Notes under the pieces: model-generated
Told to the model about the DNA's origin: nothing
Database searches by the model: none
The model's input: the letters and a program-made list of their open reading frames with translations, nothing else
Assembly: GCF_013488205.1 (NCBI RefSeq)
Contig: NZ_CP040908.1
Coordinates: 837,501-901,500 of the forward strand
Length of the DNA: 64,000 nucleotides
Reading direction: 5' to 3'
Source: Empedobacter falsenii
Lineage (GTDB): Bacteria; Bacteroidota; Bacteroidia; Flavobacteriales; Weeksellaceae
Shown: piece by piece, positions 7,876 through 15,149 of the stretch
How positions within the stretch are numbered: position 1 is the first letter of the stretch
Layout of the letters: every line of letters begins with the position of its first letter
Translations under genes and position numbers: made by a program

Positions 7876-8850
7876 CTATAAATTTGTTATTGTTTGTTCC
7901 CATTGTAATCCGCTTATATCGGTTAAAACTACTTTGTGAATTTTGTCTGAAATATCAAAATTCAGATTTGCTTTCGCACCCAAAGGTAACACCAAACTGT
8001 GTTTGTGCGGTGTAACTTTTGCTACATAATAATTCGAAATTTGTTGTTTGTCCAAATTTGATAACTCTTTCATATCCAAACTTTCAATTATTTCATTTTG
8101 ATGATTATGAAAATCGATTTGAATCAAAAAAGAGCCATAAACATCCGCGCCTTCTATTCGCATTACATCAAATGAAACCTTGTTTTGATGTTGTTTTAAA
8201 TTTGAGATTTCTACTTTTGGTTTGACAGATTTATTGTGCAAAGTTCCGTAAACTCCACCATGAAAAACCTGATTTGTAAACAAAGTAACGAATAAAATAA
8301 AAAAACTAAAACCTATAAAATAAGGTCTATATTTTTGGAATGAAATCGAATTCCAATTATTTTCTTGTTGAATAAATTGGTTTTTATTGAAGAAATAATC
8401 CAACGAAATTTTTCCTGAACCAGCCTGAAATAGCGTAAAACCTCCAGCTAATCCTAAAACGCCAATTTGCCATTCGTCCAAACAAGTTGTACCAATCCAG
8501 CCCGAACCAAGTAAAATTCCCATTGCCAAAAAGAAAACGGCAATACTCATGATTCGTGTTTTGTAACCAAGCATTAAGAGTAAGCCAACAACGCCTTCTA
8601 CGATGGTAAAAATCCACATATTCCAAAGCAACGCTTCAGGATTTTCGACTAAATATTGAATAAGTGGTTTGATGAAAAGGGCATTTGGTAAAAAATGATT
8701 GAATTTTTCGCCAATATAACCCGCAGCTTCTGGATCGAGTTTATTTTCTAAAATTAAACGCCTCCAAAAGGCAGAAAAGTACGTCCAACCAATGACTAAA
8801 CGTAACGCCAATACAGCATTACCCATTGATAAAACAGATTTATTTTGCAT
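7876..8850 (-). CDS. DoxD-DoxA-like membrane protein (thiosulfate:quinone oxidoreductase-type)
   Basis: A 324-residue protein. Residues 1-165 are a DoxX/DoxD-type four-helix membrane domain, starting ALRLVIGWTYFSAFWRR and containing the long loop EKFNHFLPNALF. A further membrane helix lies near residue 180, followed by about 130 extracytoplasmic residues that resemble DoxA. In Acidianus, DoxD and DoxA are separate subunits of thiosulfate:quinone oxidoreductase; a fused form is common in Bacteroidota, where thiosulfate oxidation has not been shown to my knowledge. Pairing with a TlpA-type thioredoxin suggests membrane redox work on thiols. The operon order is small exported protein, DoxDA, TlpA. 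Confidence 0.75.
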   Translation of the reverse strand: MQNKSVLSMGNAVLALRLVIGWTYFSAFWRRLILENKLDPEAAGYIGEKFNHFLPNALFIKPLIQYLVENPEALLWNMWIFTIVEGVVGLLLMLGYKTRIMSIAVFFLAMGILLGSGWIGTTCLDEWQIGVLGLAGGFTLFQAGSGKISLDYFFNKNQFIQQENNWNSISFQKYRPYFIGFSFFILFVTLFTNQVFHGGVYGTLHNKSVKPKVEISNLKQHQNKVSFDVMRIEGADVYGSFLIQIDFHNHQNEIIESLDMKELSNLDKQQISNYYVAKVTPHKHSLVLPLGAKANLNFDISDKIHKVVLTDISGLQWEQTITNL

Positions 8851-8902
8851 GAATTTTTATATAAGTGATTGAATATTTGTTGTCTAAATTAATTGTGAAA
8901 AA

Positions 8903-9265
8903 TTAAGACATCAACGAATATTTCAATTGCTTATACAACAGATAAAAAGGTATTTTTGGTGATTGAATTTCATTCGAATCTATATCTTCTTCGATTAATG
9001 AAGAACGTGCTAACCCAATGAAATGAATCGATGAATCGGGTAAATCAAAATTCGGAACATCAAGATTTTTTGTTGATTTTTTTATCGTTTCAAACTTAAC
9101 AACAGAACATGAATTCGAATGATTTTGATTGATTTTGACTTGAGAAGTTTTTGTTTGATGAACATTTTCTACGTCCAAAATAGTATGAATAGAAGCTTTG
9201 ATGCTACATGGCGTAAGTAGCACAAAAATCGAAGAGATAATTAAAACGAAACTTCTAAAATTCAT
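8903..9265 (-). CDS. Small exported protein of unknown function
   Basis: A 120-residue protein with an N-terminal signal peptide (MNFRSFVLIISSIFVLLTPCSIKA). The remainder is polar and ends in IPFYLLYKQLKYSLM, a pattern I associate with small uncharacterised Bacteroidota proteins near metal and redox genes. A lone Cys lies at the end of the signal (TPCS) and another in NSCSV. It is probably the first gene of the operon with the DoxD-type and TlpA-type genes, 52 bp upstream of the former. No function can be assigned. Confidence 0.6.
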   Translation of the reverse strand: MNFRSFVLIISSIFVLLTPCSIKASIHTILDVENVHQTKTSQVKINQNHSNSCSVVKFETIKKSTKNLDVPNFDLPDSSIHFIGLARSSLIEEDIDSNEIQSPKIPFYLLYKQLKYSLMS

Positions 9266-9319
9266 GAAACGAAACTAATCATTAATTTTCAATAAAAACC
9301 AATTCACAATTAAACTTTA

Positions 9320-9338
9320 AGAAATTATTAGAATTTCT
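9320..9338. promoter_or_regulatory. 9-1-9 palindrome in the promoter of the second iron importer
   Basis: AGAAATTATTAGAATTTCT is symmetric about 9329 with one mismatched pair, and its last base is the first base of the -7 box at 9338. It shares the half-site TTAGAAT with the palindrome upstream of hmuT, so both may be sites of the same iron-responsive repressor, for example Fur. This is inference. Confidence 0.35.
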
Positions 9339-9345
9339 ATCTTTG
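9338..9345 (+). promoter_or_regulatory. -7 promoter box TAnnTTTG
   Basis: TATCTTTG is a perfect match to the Bacteroidota -7 consensus and lies only 5 bases before the ATG at 9351. A weak -33-like TTTA lies at 9316-9319. The predicted transcript would begin at or next to the start codon. Confidence 0.5.
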
Positions 9346-9350
9346 TCTTG

Positions 9351-10355
9351 ATGAAAGAAAAACCACTATTTTTTGTTTTAATAATTCTGACACTTTTACT
9401 TTTTGTTTTGAGTTTAAGCGTTGGAAAAGTCTCGATTTTTTTCACCGAAATTTTTAATGTATTTTCTGGTCAATCAGACGAAATGTTGCACAATCTTGTG
9501 CTCAATTTTCGTTTACCAAAATCATTAACAGCTTTATTGGTTGGTATTTCGTTGCCGATTTCAGGTTTTTTGATGCAAGAATTATTCAAAAATCCGTTGG
9601 CAGAACCTTCTGTTTTGGGAATAACTTCGATGGCAAGTTTAGGCGTTGCGATTGTGATTTTTCTTTTTTCGATGATTGGTTTAGGAGAATTTCTCAATAA
9701 TCCTTGGATTACAATTATTGCTTCATTTTTAGGTGCAATTGTCGCCTTGTTTTTAGTGATTTCGTTATCATTTCGTATCAAATCATCTGCCTCTTTGGTG
9801 ATTATAGGATTTATGATTGCAGGTTTAGCGGGCGCATTAATTGGCATGATGCAATATTTTGCTCCTTCCGATAAAATTAAAGCCTATTTAGTTTGGGGAT
9901 TCGGTTCGTTGAGCGGTTTATCGTGGGAACAATTAGGCGTTTTTGGTTTATTTGTTTTGAGCGGAATTATTGTTTCATTATTTACTTTACGAGGAATTAC
10001 AGCCTTATTATTAGGTGAAAAATATGCACAATCTTTAGGGATTAATATCAAAAAATTACGTTTTACAATTTTAATTTCAACAGCTTTATTAACGGCTTCA
10101 GCAACGGCTTTTGCAGGTCCAATTAGTTTTATTGGATTGGCAGTTCCACATATTTGTAGAACATTGTTACGAACAGGTGATATGAAAATTTTGTACCGAT
10201 GGATTTTCGTTTCAGGTATATTTTTCATGTTATTATTCTCGATTTTGACCGAAGTTTTTCCGTTCGGAACGTTACCGATTAATATCATTACCGCGTTGTT
10301 TGGAGCTCCAATTGTCATTAGTATTTTGTTGAATAATAAAAACGAAGTGCGATGA
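9351..10355 (+). CDS. FecCD-family iron-siderophore/cobalamin ABC importer permease
   Basis: A 334-residue polytopic membrane protein. Family motifs are FRLPKSLTALLVGISLPISG, ELFKNPLAEPSVLGITS, LLLGEKYAQSLGIN (the ATPase contact loop) and FIGLAVPHICR. I start at ATG 9351; the preceding TTG is in frame but less likely. It overlaps the ATPase gene by 4 bases (ATGA), so the two are coupled. No binding-protein gene is adjacent, so the solute-binding subunit must be encoded elsewhere or shared. The substrate (iron-siderophore, heme or B12) cannot be told from the sequence. It is the second such permease within 9 kb. Confidence 0.87.
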   Translation: MKEKPLFFVLIILTLLLFVLSLSVGKVSIFFTEIFNVFSGQSDEMLHNLVLNFRLPKSLTALLVGISLPISGFLMQELFKNPLAEPSVLGITSMASLGVAIVIFLFSMIGLGEFLNNPWITIIASFLGAIVALFLVISLSFRIKSSASLVIIGFMIAGLAGALIGMMQYFAPSDKIKAYLVWGFGSLSGLSWEQLGVFGLFVLSGIIVSLFTLRGITALLLGEKYAQSLGINIKKLRFTILISTALLTASATAFAGPISFIGLAVPHICRTLLRTGDMKILYRWIFVSGIFFMLLFSILTEVFPFGTLPINIITALFGAPIVISILLNNKNEVR

Positions 10356-11341
10356 AAAATACCATTTTGAAATTAGAAAATCTTTCGGTTGGATATGGTT
10401 CAAAAGAAATTGTTTCAACCATAAATGCGAGTATAAATTCGAATGAATTAGTTGCTGTTTTAGGTAAAAATGGTGCAGGAAAATCAACGTTGATTAATTC
10501 GATTTTAGGTTTTCAGAAAACACTGAATGGAGAAATTTATTTAGAAAATAATTCGATCAAAAAATTATCTTCTCAAGAAATTGCGCAGCAAATTGCAGTT
10601 GTTTTACCACGTTTGTCGATTGTTCCAAAAATTAAAGTTTCGGAATTGGTTGCGATGGGACGTTTGCCTTATCACAACGTTTTGAAAAAGATTTCTGAGG
10701 AAGAACAAAACCTAATTGATGAGGTTTTAGAATTGGTTGGAATTTCGAATTTGGCAAATCAATTTGCGAATGAAATCAGCGAAGGTCAATTGCAATTGGT
10801 GATGATTGCGCGCGCGTTGTGTCAAGATGCGAAATTGGTGATTTTAGATGAACCAACTTCTAATTTAGATTTAGCGAATCAATATCGTATTTTCAATTTG
10901 TTGAATGAATTAAAATTGAAAACAGATAAATCGTTTTTGATGATCACACACGAAGTTGATTTTGCATTGGAAAAAGCGGATAAAATTTGGTGGATTGAAA
11001 ATGGAAACCTTTTTGAAAATATTCCAGAACAAATGGCTTTTGAACATCAAATTATTCAAAAATTATCCAACCAAAATTTAACGTATGATGAAAAAAATAA
11101 TCGTTTTTCAACACAAAAATCATTTTCTAAAACGATTGGTGTAAAAGGAAATTCGGAATTGGCTTTTTGGGTAAAAAATGCCTTAATTCGAAATGGAATT
11201 TCTGTCGAAAATAATGCGGAAAATCATATTGAAATCACAGAAAATAACATCATCTTTGATGGAATAAAGTTTGAAACGATAGAAGAAATTGTAAATTTTG
11301 TACAACATTATGAAAAATATAATTGTAACGGGAGCGAGTAG
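10352..11341 (+). CDS. ABC importer ATP-binding protein with a C-terminal extension
   Basis: A 329-residue ATPase partner of the FecCD permease. It shows Walker A GKNGAGKST near residue 38, the Q-loop region, a degenerate signature SEGQLQ, Walker B LVILDEPTSNLDL and the switch His in MITHEVDFAL. FecE/BtuD-type ATPases end near 255 residues; here about 75 more follow (from NNRFSTQKS on) with a small alpha/beta pattern that I do not recognise. It overlaps the permease by 4 bases and the SDR gene by 32 bases, so all three are one transcript. Confidence 0.87.
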   Translation: MKNTILKLENLSVGYGSKEIVSTINASINSNELVAVLGKNGAGKSTLINSILGFQKTLNGEIYLENNSIKKLSSQEIAQQIAVVLPRLSIVPKIKVSELVAMGRLPYHNVLKKISEEEQNLIDEVLELVGISNLANQFANEISEGQLQLVMIARALCQDAKLVILDEPTSNLDLANQYRIFNLLNELKLKTDKSFLMITHEVDFALEKADKIWWIENGNLFENIPEQMAFEHQIIQKLSNQNLTYDEKNNRFSTQKSFSKTIGVKGNSELAFWVKNALIRNGISVENNAENHIEITENNIIFDGIKFETIEEIVNFVQHYEKYNCNGSE

Positions 11342-11999
11342 AGGAATTGGTTTTGAATTGGCAAAACAACATTTGGAATTAGGAAATCGAGTGTTGACAG
11401 TCTCTCGAAATGTAGATAAATTGAAGGAATTAACAGCTTTTGCAAAAGAAAATCAATATCAGTTTATCGGTGTTGATTTGGCTAATTTTGATGAGATTTC
11501 AGATGTTTTGAAAGCTGTGGAATCTTGGAATAAAGTAGATGTTTTGTACAATAATGCGGGAGTTTGTATCAACAAACCATTCATAGAAATGCAACAAGAG
11601 GATTTGTTAACTTCTTGGCAGATTAATTTTATGGCGCCTTATCGCTTGATACAAGTTTTGATGCCAAAATTTGATACATCTTCTCATGTAGTTAATATTT
11701 CGACAATGGGAGCAGTACAAGGTTCGGTGAAATTTCCAGGTTTGTCTGTTTATTCGTCTTCAAAATCGGCAACGGTTAATTTGACTGAATTATTAGCAGA
11801 AGAATTGAAAGATCATGGACCAAGAATAAACGCTGTGGCGTTGGGAGCGGTGCAAACAGAGATGTTGGAGGAAGCTTTTCCGGGCTATATTGCGCCTTTG
11901 CAACCAGATGAAATGGCCGAATATTTGGTCGATTTTGGATTGAATGGTTGGAAATATTTCAACGGAAAAGTTCAACAAGCTTCTATTTCTACGCCATAA
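11310..11999 (+). CDS. Short-chain dehydrogenase/reductase (SDR)
   Basis: A 229-residue classical SDR. The NAD(P) motif is TGASRGIGFELA near the N-terminus, followed by NNAGV, the catalytic Ser in VNISTMG and the YSSSK active site. The ATG at 11310 overlaps the ATPase gene by 32 bases, and a TTG 12 bases upstream is rejected. The substrate is unknown; its place at the end of the iron-importer operon may be accidental or may point to siderophore processing. A decayed copy of its last codons lies at 20701-20789, on the far side of the metal-efflux island. Confidence 0.85.
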   Translation: MKNIIVTGASRGIGFELAKQHLELGNRVLTVSRNVDKLKELTAFAKENQYQFIGVDLANFDEISDVLKAVESWNKVDVLYNNAGVCINKPFIEMQQEDLLTSWQINFMAPYRLIQVLMPKFDTSSHVVNISTMGAVQGSVKFPGLSVYSSSKSATVNLTELLAEELKDHGPRINAVALGAVQTEMLEEAFPGYIAPLQPDEMAEYLVDFGLNGWKYFNGKVQQASISTP

Positions 12000-12032
12000 A
12001 AAAAACGTAATAAGAATCTATATAAAAGATAT

Positions 12033-12072
12033 AATCTGCATAAAAAAATAAGTTTTTATGCAGATTTTTTTT
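12033..12072 (+). terminator. Intrinsic terminator after the SDR operon
   Basis: A 14-base stem AATCTGCATAAAAA (12033-12046) and TTTTTATGCAGATT (12053-12066) with a 6-base loop and an 8-base T-run. It ends the iron-importer/SDR transcript at the left edge of the metal-efflux island. Confidence 0.8.
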
Positions 12073-12109
12073 ATTTGAAATTAATGGAATATCCTTAAAA
12101 CTAAAACCT

Positions 12110-12117
12110 TATTTTTG
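12110..12117 (+). promoter_or_regulatory. -7 promoter box TAnnTTTG
   Basis: TATTTTTG is a perfect consensus match 4 bases before the ATG of the response regulator. The expected start site falls on the ATG, suggesting a leaderless message. No clear -33 box is visible. Confidence 0.5.
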
Positions 12118-12121
12118 TAGT

Positions 12122-12811
12122 ATGCATATTTTAGTAGTAGAAGATGATCAAAGAATGTCTGAATTAATTCGAAGAGGATTAGTAGAAAATGGATTCGAAG
12201 TTACTGTAGTTTATGATGGTGAAATGGCACTTAAATTAGCTCTTCGCGAAGAGTATGATTTAATTGTATCTGACATAATTTTACCTAAATTAAGTGGATT
12301 AGATTTTTGTCAAGAAATCAAAAAGAAGAAACCTTTTCTTCCTATTATTATGTTAACAGCTCTTGGAACAACAGATGATAAAGTAGAAGGATTTGATGCT
12401 GGTGCAGATGATTATATGGTGAAACCTTTTGAAATGCGAGAACTTGTTGCTAGAATAAGGGTTTTATCAAAAAGAAATTTTAATCATAATTCACAATCCT
12501 TTTTATTAAAATATGATACTTTAGAGATGAATCTTCATACTAAAATTATAAAAAGAGAAGAAAAAGAAATTGATTTAACTCCTAAAGAATTTCGACTGCT
12601 TCAATATATGTTAGAAAACAAAGAACGAGTTTTGTCTAGAAATGAAATAGCAGAAAATGTTTGGGACACACATTTTGATACAGGAACTAATTTTATTGAT
12701 GTTTATATAAATTATTTAAGAAATAAAATTGATAAACATTTTCCTACAAAACTAATTCACACAAAAACAGGTCAGGGATTTATATTTAAAAAAGATGAAA
12801 ATAAAAGTTAA
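12122..12811 (+). CDS. OmpR/CusR-type response regulator
   Basis: A 229-residue two-component regulator. The receiver domain (1-120) has the acidic pocket VVEDDQ, phosphoacceptor Asp51 in VSDIILPKLSG and the conserved Lys in MVKPFEM. The C-terminal winged helix (130-225) carries LTPKEFRLLQYMLENKERVLSRNEI, typical of OmpR/PhoB DNA binders. Its gene overlaps the kinase gene by 17 bases. Four TTCTAA repeats at 11-bp spacing lie directly upstream of the efflux operon and are the obvious candidate binding site. Genes from here to 20677 contain few CG dinucleotides and prefer codons such as TCT/TCA and AGA, compared with the TCG-rich genes before them, a hint of transfer. Confidence 0.9.
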   Translation: MHILVVEDDQRMSELIRRGLVENGFEVTVVYDGEMALKLALREEYDLIVSDIILPKLSGLDFCQEIKKKKPFLPIIMLTALGTTDDKVEGFDAGADDYMVKPFEMRELVARIRVLSKRNFNHNSQSFLLKYDTLEMNLHTKIIKREEKEIDLTPKEFRLLQYMLENKERVLSRNEIAENVWDTHFDTGTNFIDVYINYLRNKIDKHFPTKLIHTKTGQGFIFKKDENKS

Positions 12812-14162
12812 ACTGACGATTTTATTCACTCTACTTACAGCTGCAATACTTTTCTTTTTTGCTTTTATTATTTATTATTCAGCTAAAAAAGATAGAGAAA
12901 AAGAGTTTTTTGAATTATTGAAAAAAGAAGCAATTACAAAATCAAATCTTTTTCTTAAAGCTAAAGTTCCTTCAGAAGTTTTACATAATATTTATCATAA
13001 TAATAGACAAACAATCAATGAAGTAGAAGTTGCGGTTTATAATCAAAACAAAAAACTACTTTATCATGATGCTGTTGAAATAGATTTTGTAAAAGAAACT
13101 GACGAATTATTTGATGAAATACAACAAAAAGGATTTGTAATTTTTTATCAAGATAAATGGCAAGTAATTGGAATGAATTATGTTGTAGATGGCAATCATT
13201 ACATTGTAACAGCGGCCGCTTTAGACGAATATGGATACAGTAAGATGAACAATTTATTGAAAAACATCATACTGATTTATATTTTTTCTTTGCTATTAAT
13301 TATTTTGTCTGCTTTCTTTTTTACAAATAAAGCAATCAATCCAGTAAAAGAAATAACAAATAAAGCCAAACAAATTTCTGCTTCGAATTTAGATTTGAGA
13401 ATTGAATTGAAATCAAAAGGAGATGAGTTAGCAGAATTAACAACAACAATTAATCAAATGTTGCAACGATTAGAAAACTCTTTTGATACACAAAAAAACT
13501 TTGTTTCTAATATTGCGCATGAACTTCGTACACCTTTGGCGGCAATTATAACAGAGTTAGAAATGGCTTTAGATAAAGAGCATACTAACGAAGAATATCA
13601 ACAGTTAATCCAATTTGCATTGAATGATACGAAAAGAATTGTTCGTCTTTCAAATAGTTTACTTGATATGGCAAAAGCAAGTTATGATCCTTCGGAAATA
13701 AATTTTAAAACGATTCGGATTGATGAAATACTTTTAGATTCTGTTGCGCAAATTCAAAAAAGCAATAAAGAGTATAAAGTAGATTTAAATTTTATTAGAA
13801 TACCAGAAGAAGAAAACGAAGTTGCAGTTATAGGAAATGAGTATTTATTAAAGGTTGCTTTTACTAATTTAATAGAAAATGCTTGCAAATATTCAATTGA
13901 TAATAGTTGTATTGTTCAAGTTGATTTTGATGATAAAGAAGTGAAAATTAATTTTATTAATAAAGGAGATAAAATTGATCAAGAAGAATTAGCATTGATT
14001 TTTAAACCTTTTTTTAGAAGTGATAAACATAAAAATATTCAAGGACAAGGAATAGGATTACCTTTAACAAAGAAAATTGTCGATTTACATGATGCTCGTT
14101 TAGAATTATATTCCGAAGAAGGAAAAGAGACTATTTTTCAGATCGTATTGAAGAAGTCATAA
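12795..14162 (+). CDS. Sensor histidine kinase, metal-responsive type
   Basis: A 455-residue membrane kinase: transmembrane helix 1 near residues 7-28, a periplasmic sensor of about 120 residues, helix 2 near 155-175, a HAMP linker (INPVKEITNKAKQI), HisKA with His242 in NIAHELRTPLAA, and an HATPase domain with N-box NLIENACKYS and G2-type motif GQGIGLPLTKKI. The architecture equals CusS/CzcS-type kinases. The periplasmic domain shows no obvious His/Cys cluster, so the ligand is inferred from the efflux pump downstream. Its start overlaps the regulator by 17 bases, and a strong terminator follows. Confidence 0.88.
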   Translation: MKIKVKLTILFTLLTAAILFFFAFIIYYSAKKDREKEFFELLKKEAITKSNLFLKAKVPSEVLHNIYHNNRQTINEVEVAVYNQNKKLLYHDAVEIDFVKETDELFDEIQQKGFVIFYQDKWQVIGMNYVVDGNHYIVTAAALDEYGYSKMNNLLKNIILIYIFSLLLIILSAFFFTNKAINPVKEITNKAKQISASNLDLRIELKSKGDELAELTTTINQMLQRLENSFDTQKNFVSNIAHELRTPLAAIITELEMALDKEHTNEEYQQLIQFALNDTKRIVRLSNSLLDMAKASYDPSEINFKTIRIDEILLDSVAQIQKSNKEYKVDLNFIRIPEEENEVAVIGNEYLLKVAFTNLIENACKYSIDNSCIVQVDFDDKEVKINFINKGDKIDQEELALIFKPFFRSDKHKNIQGQGIGLPLTKKIVDLHDARLELYSEEGKETIFQIVLKKS

Positions 14163-14193
14163 TAAAACTTAAATCATTAAAAAAATATAATGG

Positions 14194-14220
14194 AAGCCTG
14201 CTATTTAGCAGGCTTTTTTT
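14194..14220 (+). terminator. Intrinsic terminator after the two-component genes
   Basis: A 10-base perfect stem AAGCCTGCTA (14194-14203) and TAGCAGGCTT (14206-14215), extended by a T-run to 14220. It separates the regulator pair from the efflux operon. Confidence 0.85.
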
Positions 14221-14221
14221 G

Positions 14222-14260
14222 TTCTAATAAAATTCTAATATTCTTCTAAAGGGTTTCTAA
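14222..14260 (+). promoter_or_regulatory. Four TTCTAA direct repeats at 11-bp period, candidate response-regulator operator
   Basis: Exact TTCTAA hexamers start at 14222, 14233, 14244 and 14255, one helical turn apart. The array begins right after the upstream terminator and ends about 24 bases before the -7 box at 14284, covering the -33 region. OmpR-family regulators bind tandem direct repeats with 10-11 bp spacing, so this is a likely operator for the regulator at 12122. Confidence 0.65.
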
Positions 14261-14283
14261 CAGCAGTAGCTTTTGATGTATTG

Positions 14284-14291
14284 TAGATTTG
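14284..14291 (+). promoter_or_regulatory. -7 promoter box of the metal-efflux operon
   Basis: TAGATTTG is a perfect TAnnTTTG match, placed downstream of the TTCTAA array and 119 bases before the mgtC-like start. This leaves a leader of roughly 110-115 bases that contains a ten-codon open frame and a hairpin. Confidence 0.6.
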
Positions 14292-14308
14292 CACCAGAAA
14301 AAAATATA

Positions 14309-14341
14309 ATGGAAACAGATTCCCAATTTGTCAAACAATAA
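14309..14341 (+). CDS. Possible ten-residue leader peptide upstream of the mgtC-like gene
   Basis: ATG-GAA-ACA through TAA encodes M-E-T-D-S-Q-F-V-K-Q. It begins about 18 bases after the -7 box, and its stop codon overlaps the 5' arm of the leader hairpin (14340-14348). Salmonella mgtC is known to have regulatory leader ORFs, but this peptide is not proline-rich and no sequence similarity is claimed. It may be chance. Confidence 0.25.
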   Translation: METDSQFVKQ

Positions 14342-14390
14342 ACCTAAGATTCATTTATAACTGCTTTTGAGATAATTGAAACTTAGGTTT
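14340..14390 (+). promoter_or_regulatory. Leader hairpin before the mgtC-like gene
   Basis: AAACCTAAG (14340-14348) pairs perfectly with CTTAGGTTT (14382-14390) across a 33-base loop, 20 bases before the start codon. No T-run follows, so it is not a terminator. It could control translation or mRNA stability. Confidence 0.4.
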
Positions 14391-14409
14391 GTCTTAAAAA
14401 AGGAAAAAA

Positions 14410-15108
14410 ATGAATTTAGTGAATTTTACAATGCAGCTAGGATTAGCTTTTCTATTAGGAGCTGCAATAGGTTTAGAGCGAGAATATCGCCAAAAAAGTG
14501 CTGGATTAAGAACAAATACTTTAGTATGTGTAGGTTCAGCAGCGTTTATATTAATGTCTTATTCTATCGGAGGTGATGCAGTAGGACGAATAGCTTCATA
14601 TGTTATCAGCGGAATAGGTTTTTTGGGCGCTGGAGTAATCATGAAAGATGGATTAAGTGTAAGAGGATTGAATACTGCAGCTACGATTTGGTGTTCAGCA
14701 GCAATTGGGTTATTTGTCGGTTCAGGACTTTCAATAGAAGCAGTTATACTTACTTCAATTATAATGTTAGCCCATCTATTATTAAGACCAATTAGCAATC
14801 ACATTTATCGTTATTCTTTCAAAAATAAAAACCACAAGGATACTGAATATTTATTGGTAATAAAATGTAGAAATGATGTAGAAAATCATTTGAGAGTATT
14901 ACTAATGCGATCAATAGAGAATAATGAAAATCTTATGATGAAGTCTCTTTCAAGTGATGATGATTTAATAAATGATTCTGTAATGATTTCAGCAGAAATA
15001 TCAGCTTTAAATCAACAAGATAGTCTTTTAGAAAAAATAGCAAGTCGATTAACAATTGAAAAAGATGTCCAGAAAATTCGTTGGGAAATTATAAGTAACG
15101 AAGTGTAA
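14410..15108 (+). CDS. MgtC/SapB-family membrane protein
   Basis: A 232-residue protein. Residues 1-130 are the MgtC core with four to five helices and the family motif LGAAIGLEREYRQKSAGLRTNTLVCVG, followed by GIGFLGAGVIMKDG and GLNTAATIWCSAAIG. Residues 145-230 form a soluble ACT-like C-terminal domain (EYLLVIKCRNDVENHLRVLL). MgtC proteins modulate membrane ATPase and ion homeostasis and are linked to low-Mg and metal stress. Here it heads an RND metal-efflux operon, 41 bp before the CzcB-like gene, so it probably serves metal stress. The molecular role is unknown. Confidence 0.85.
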   Translation: MNLVNFTMQLGLAFLLGAAIGLEREYRQKSAGLRTNTLVCVGSAAFILMSYSIGGDAVGRIASYVISGIGFLGAGVIMKDGLSVRGLNTAATIWCSAAIGLFVGSGLSIEAVILTSIIMLAHLLLRPISNHIYRYSFKNKNHKDTEYLLVIKCRNDVENHLRVLLMRSIENNENLMMKSLSSDDDLINDSVMISAEISALNQQDSLLEKIASRLTIEKDVQKIRWEIISNEV

Positions 15109-15149
15109 AAATAATAAACAGTAATAAGAATATACAGAAAAAATATCTC

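Noticed and set aside
9470-10318. Two long open frames (125 and 144 codons) on the minus strand inside the second FecCD permease gene.
   Set aside because: They are antisense to a clear membrane-protein gene and carry no recognisable domain. Such frames arise from the codon bias of hydrophobic genes.
14180-14314. Direct repeat AAAAAATATAATGGAA at about 14180-14195 and 14299-14314, considered as a duplicated insertion target.
   Set aside because: It is mostly A/T and lies inside the island, flanking only a terminator and promoter; there is no element between the copies.
14376-14576. A 66-codon plus-strand frame overlapping the start of the mgtC-like gene.
   Set aside because: It is out of frame with the strongly conserved MgtC N-terminus and has no support of its own.
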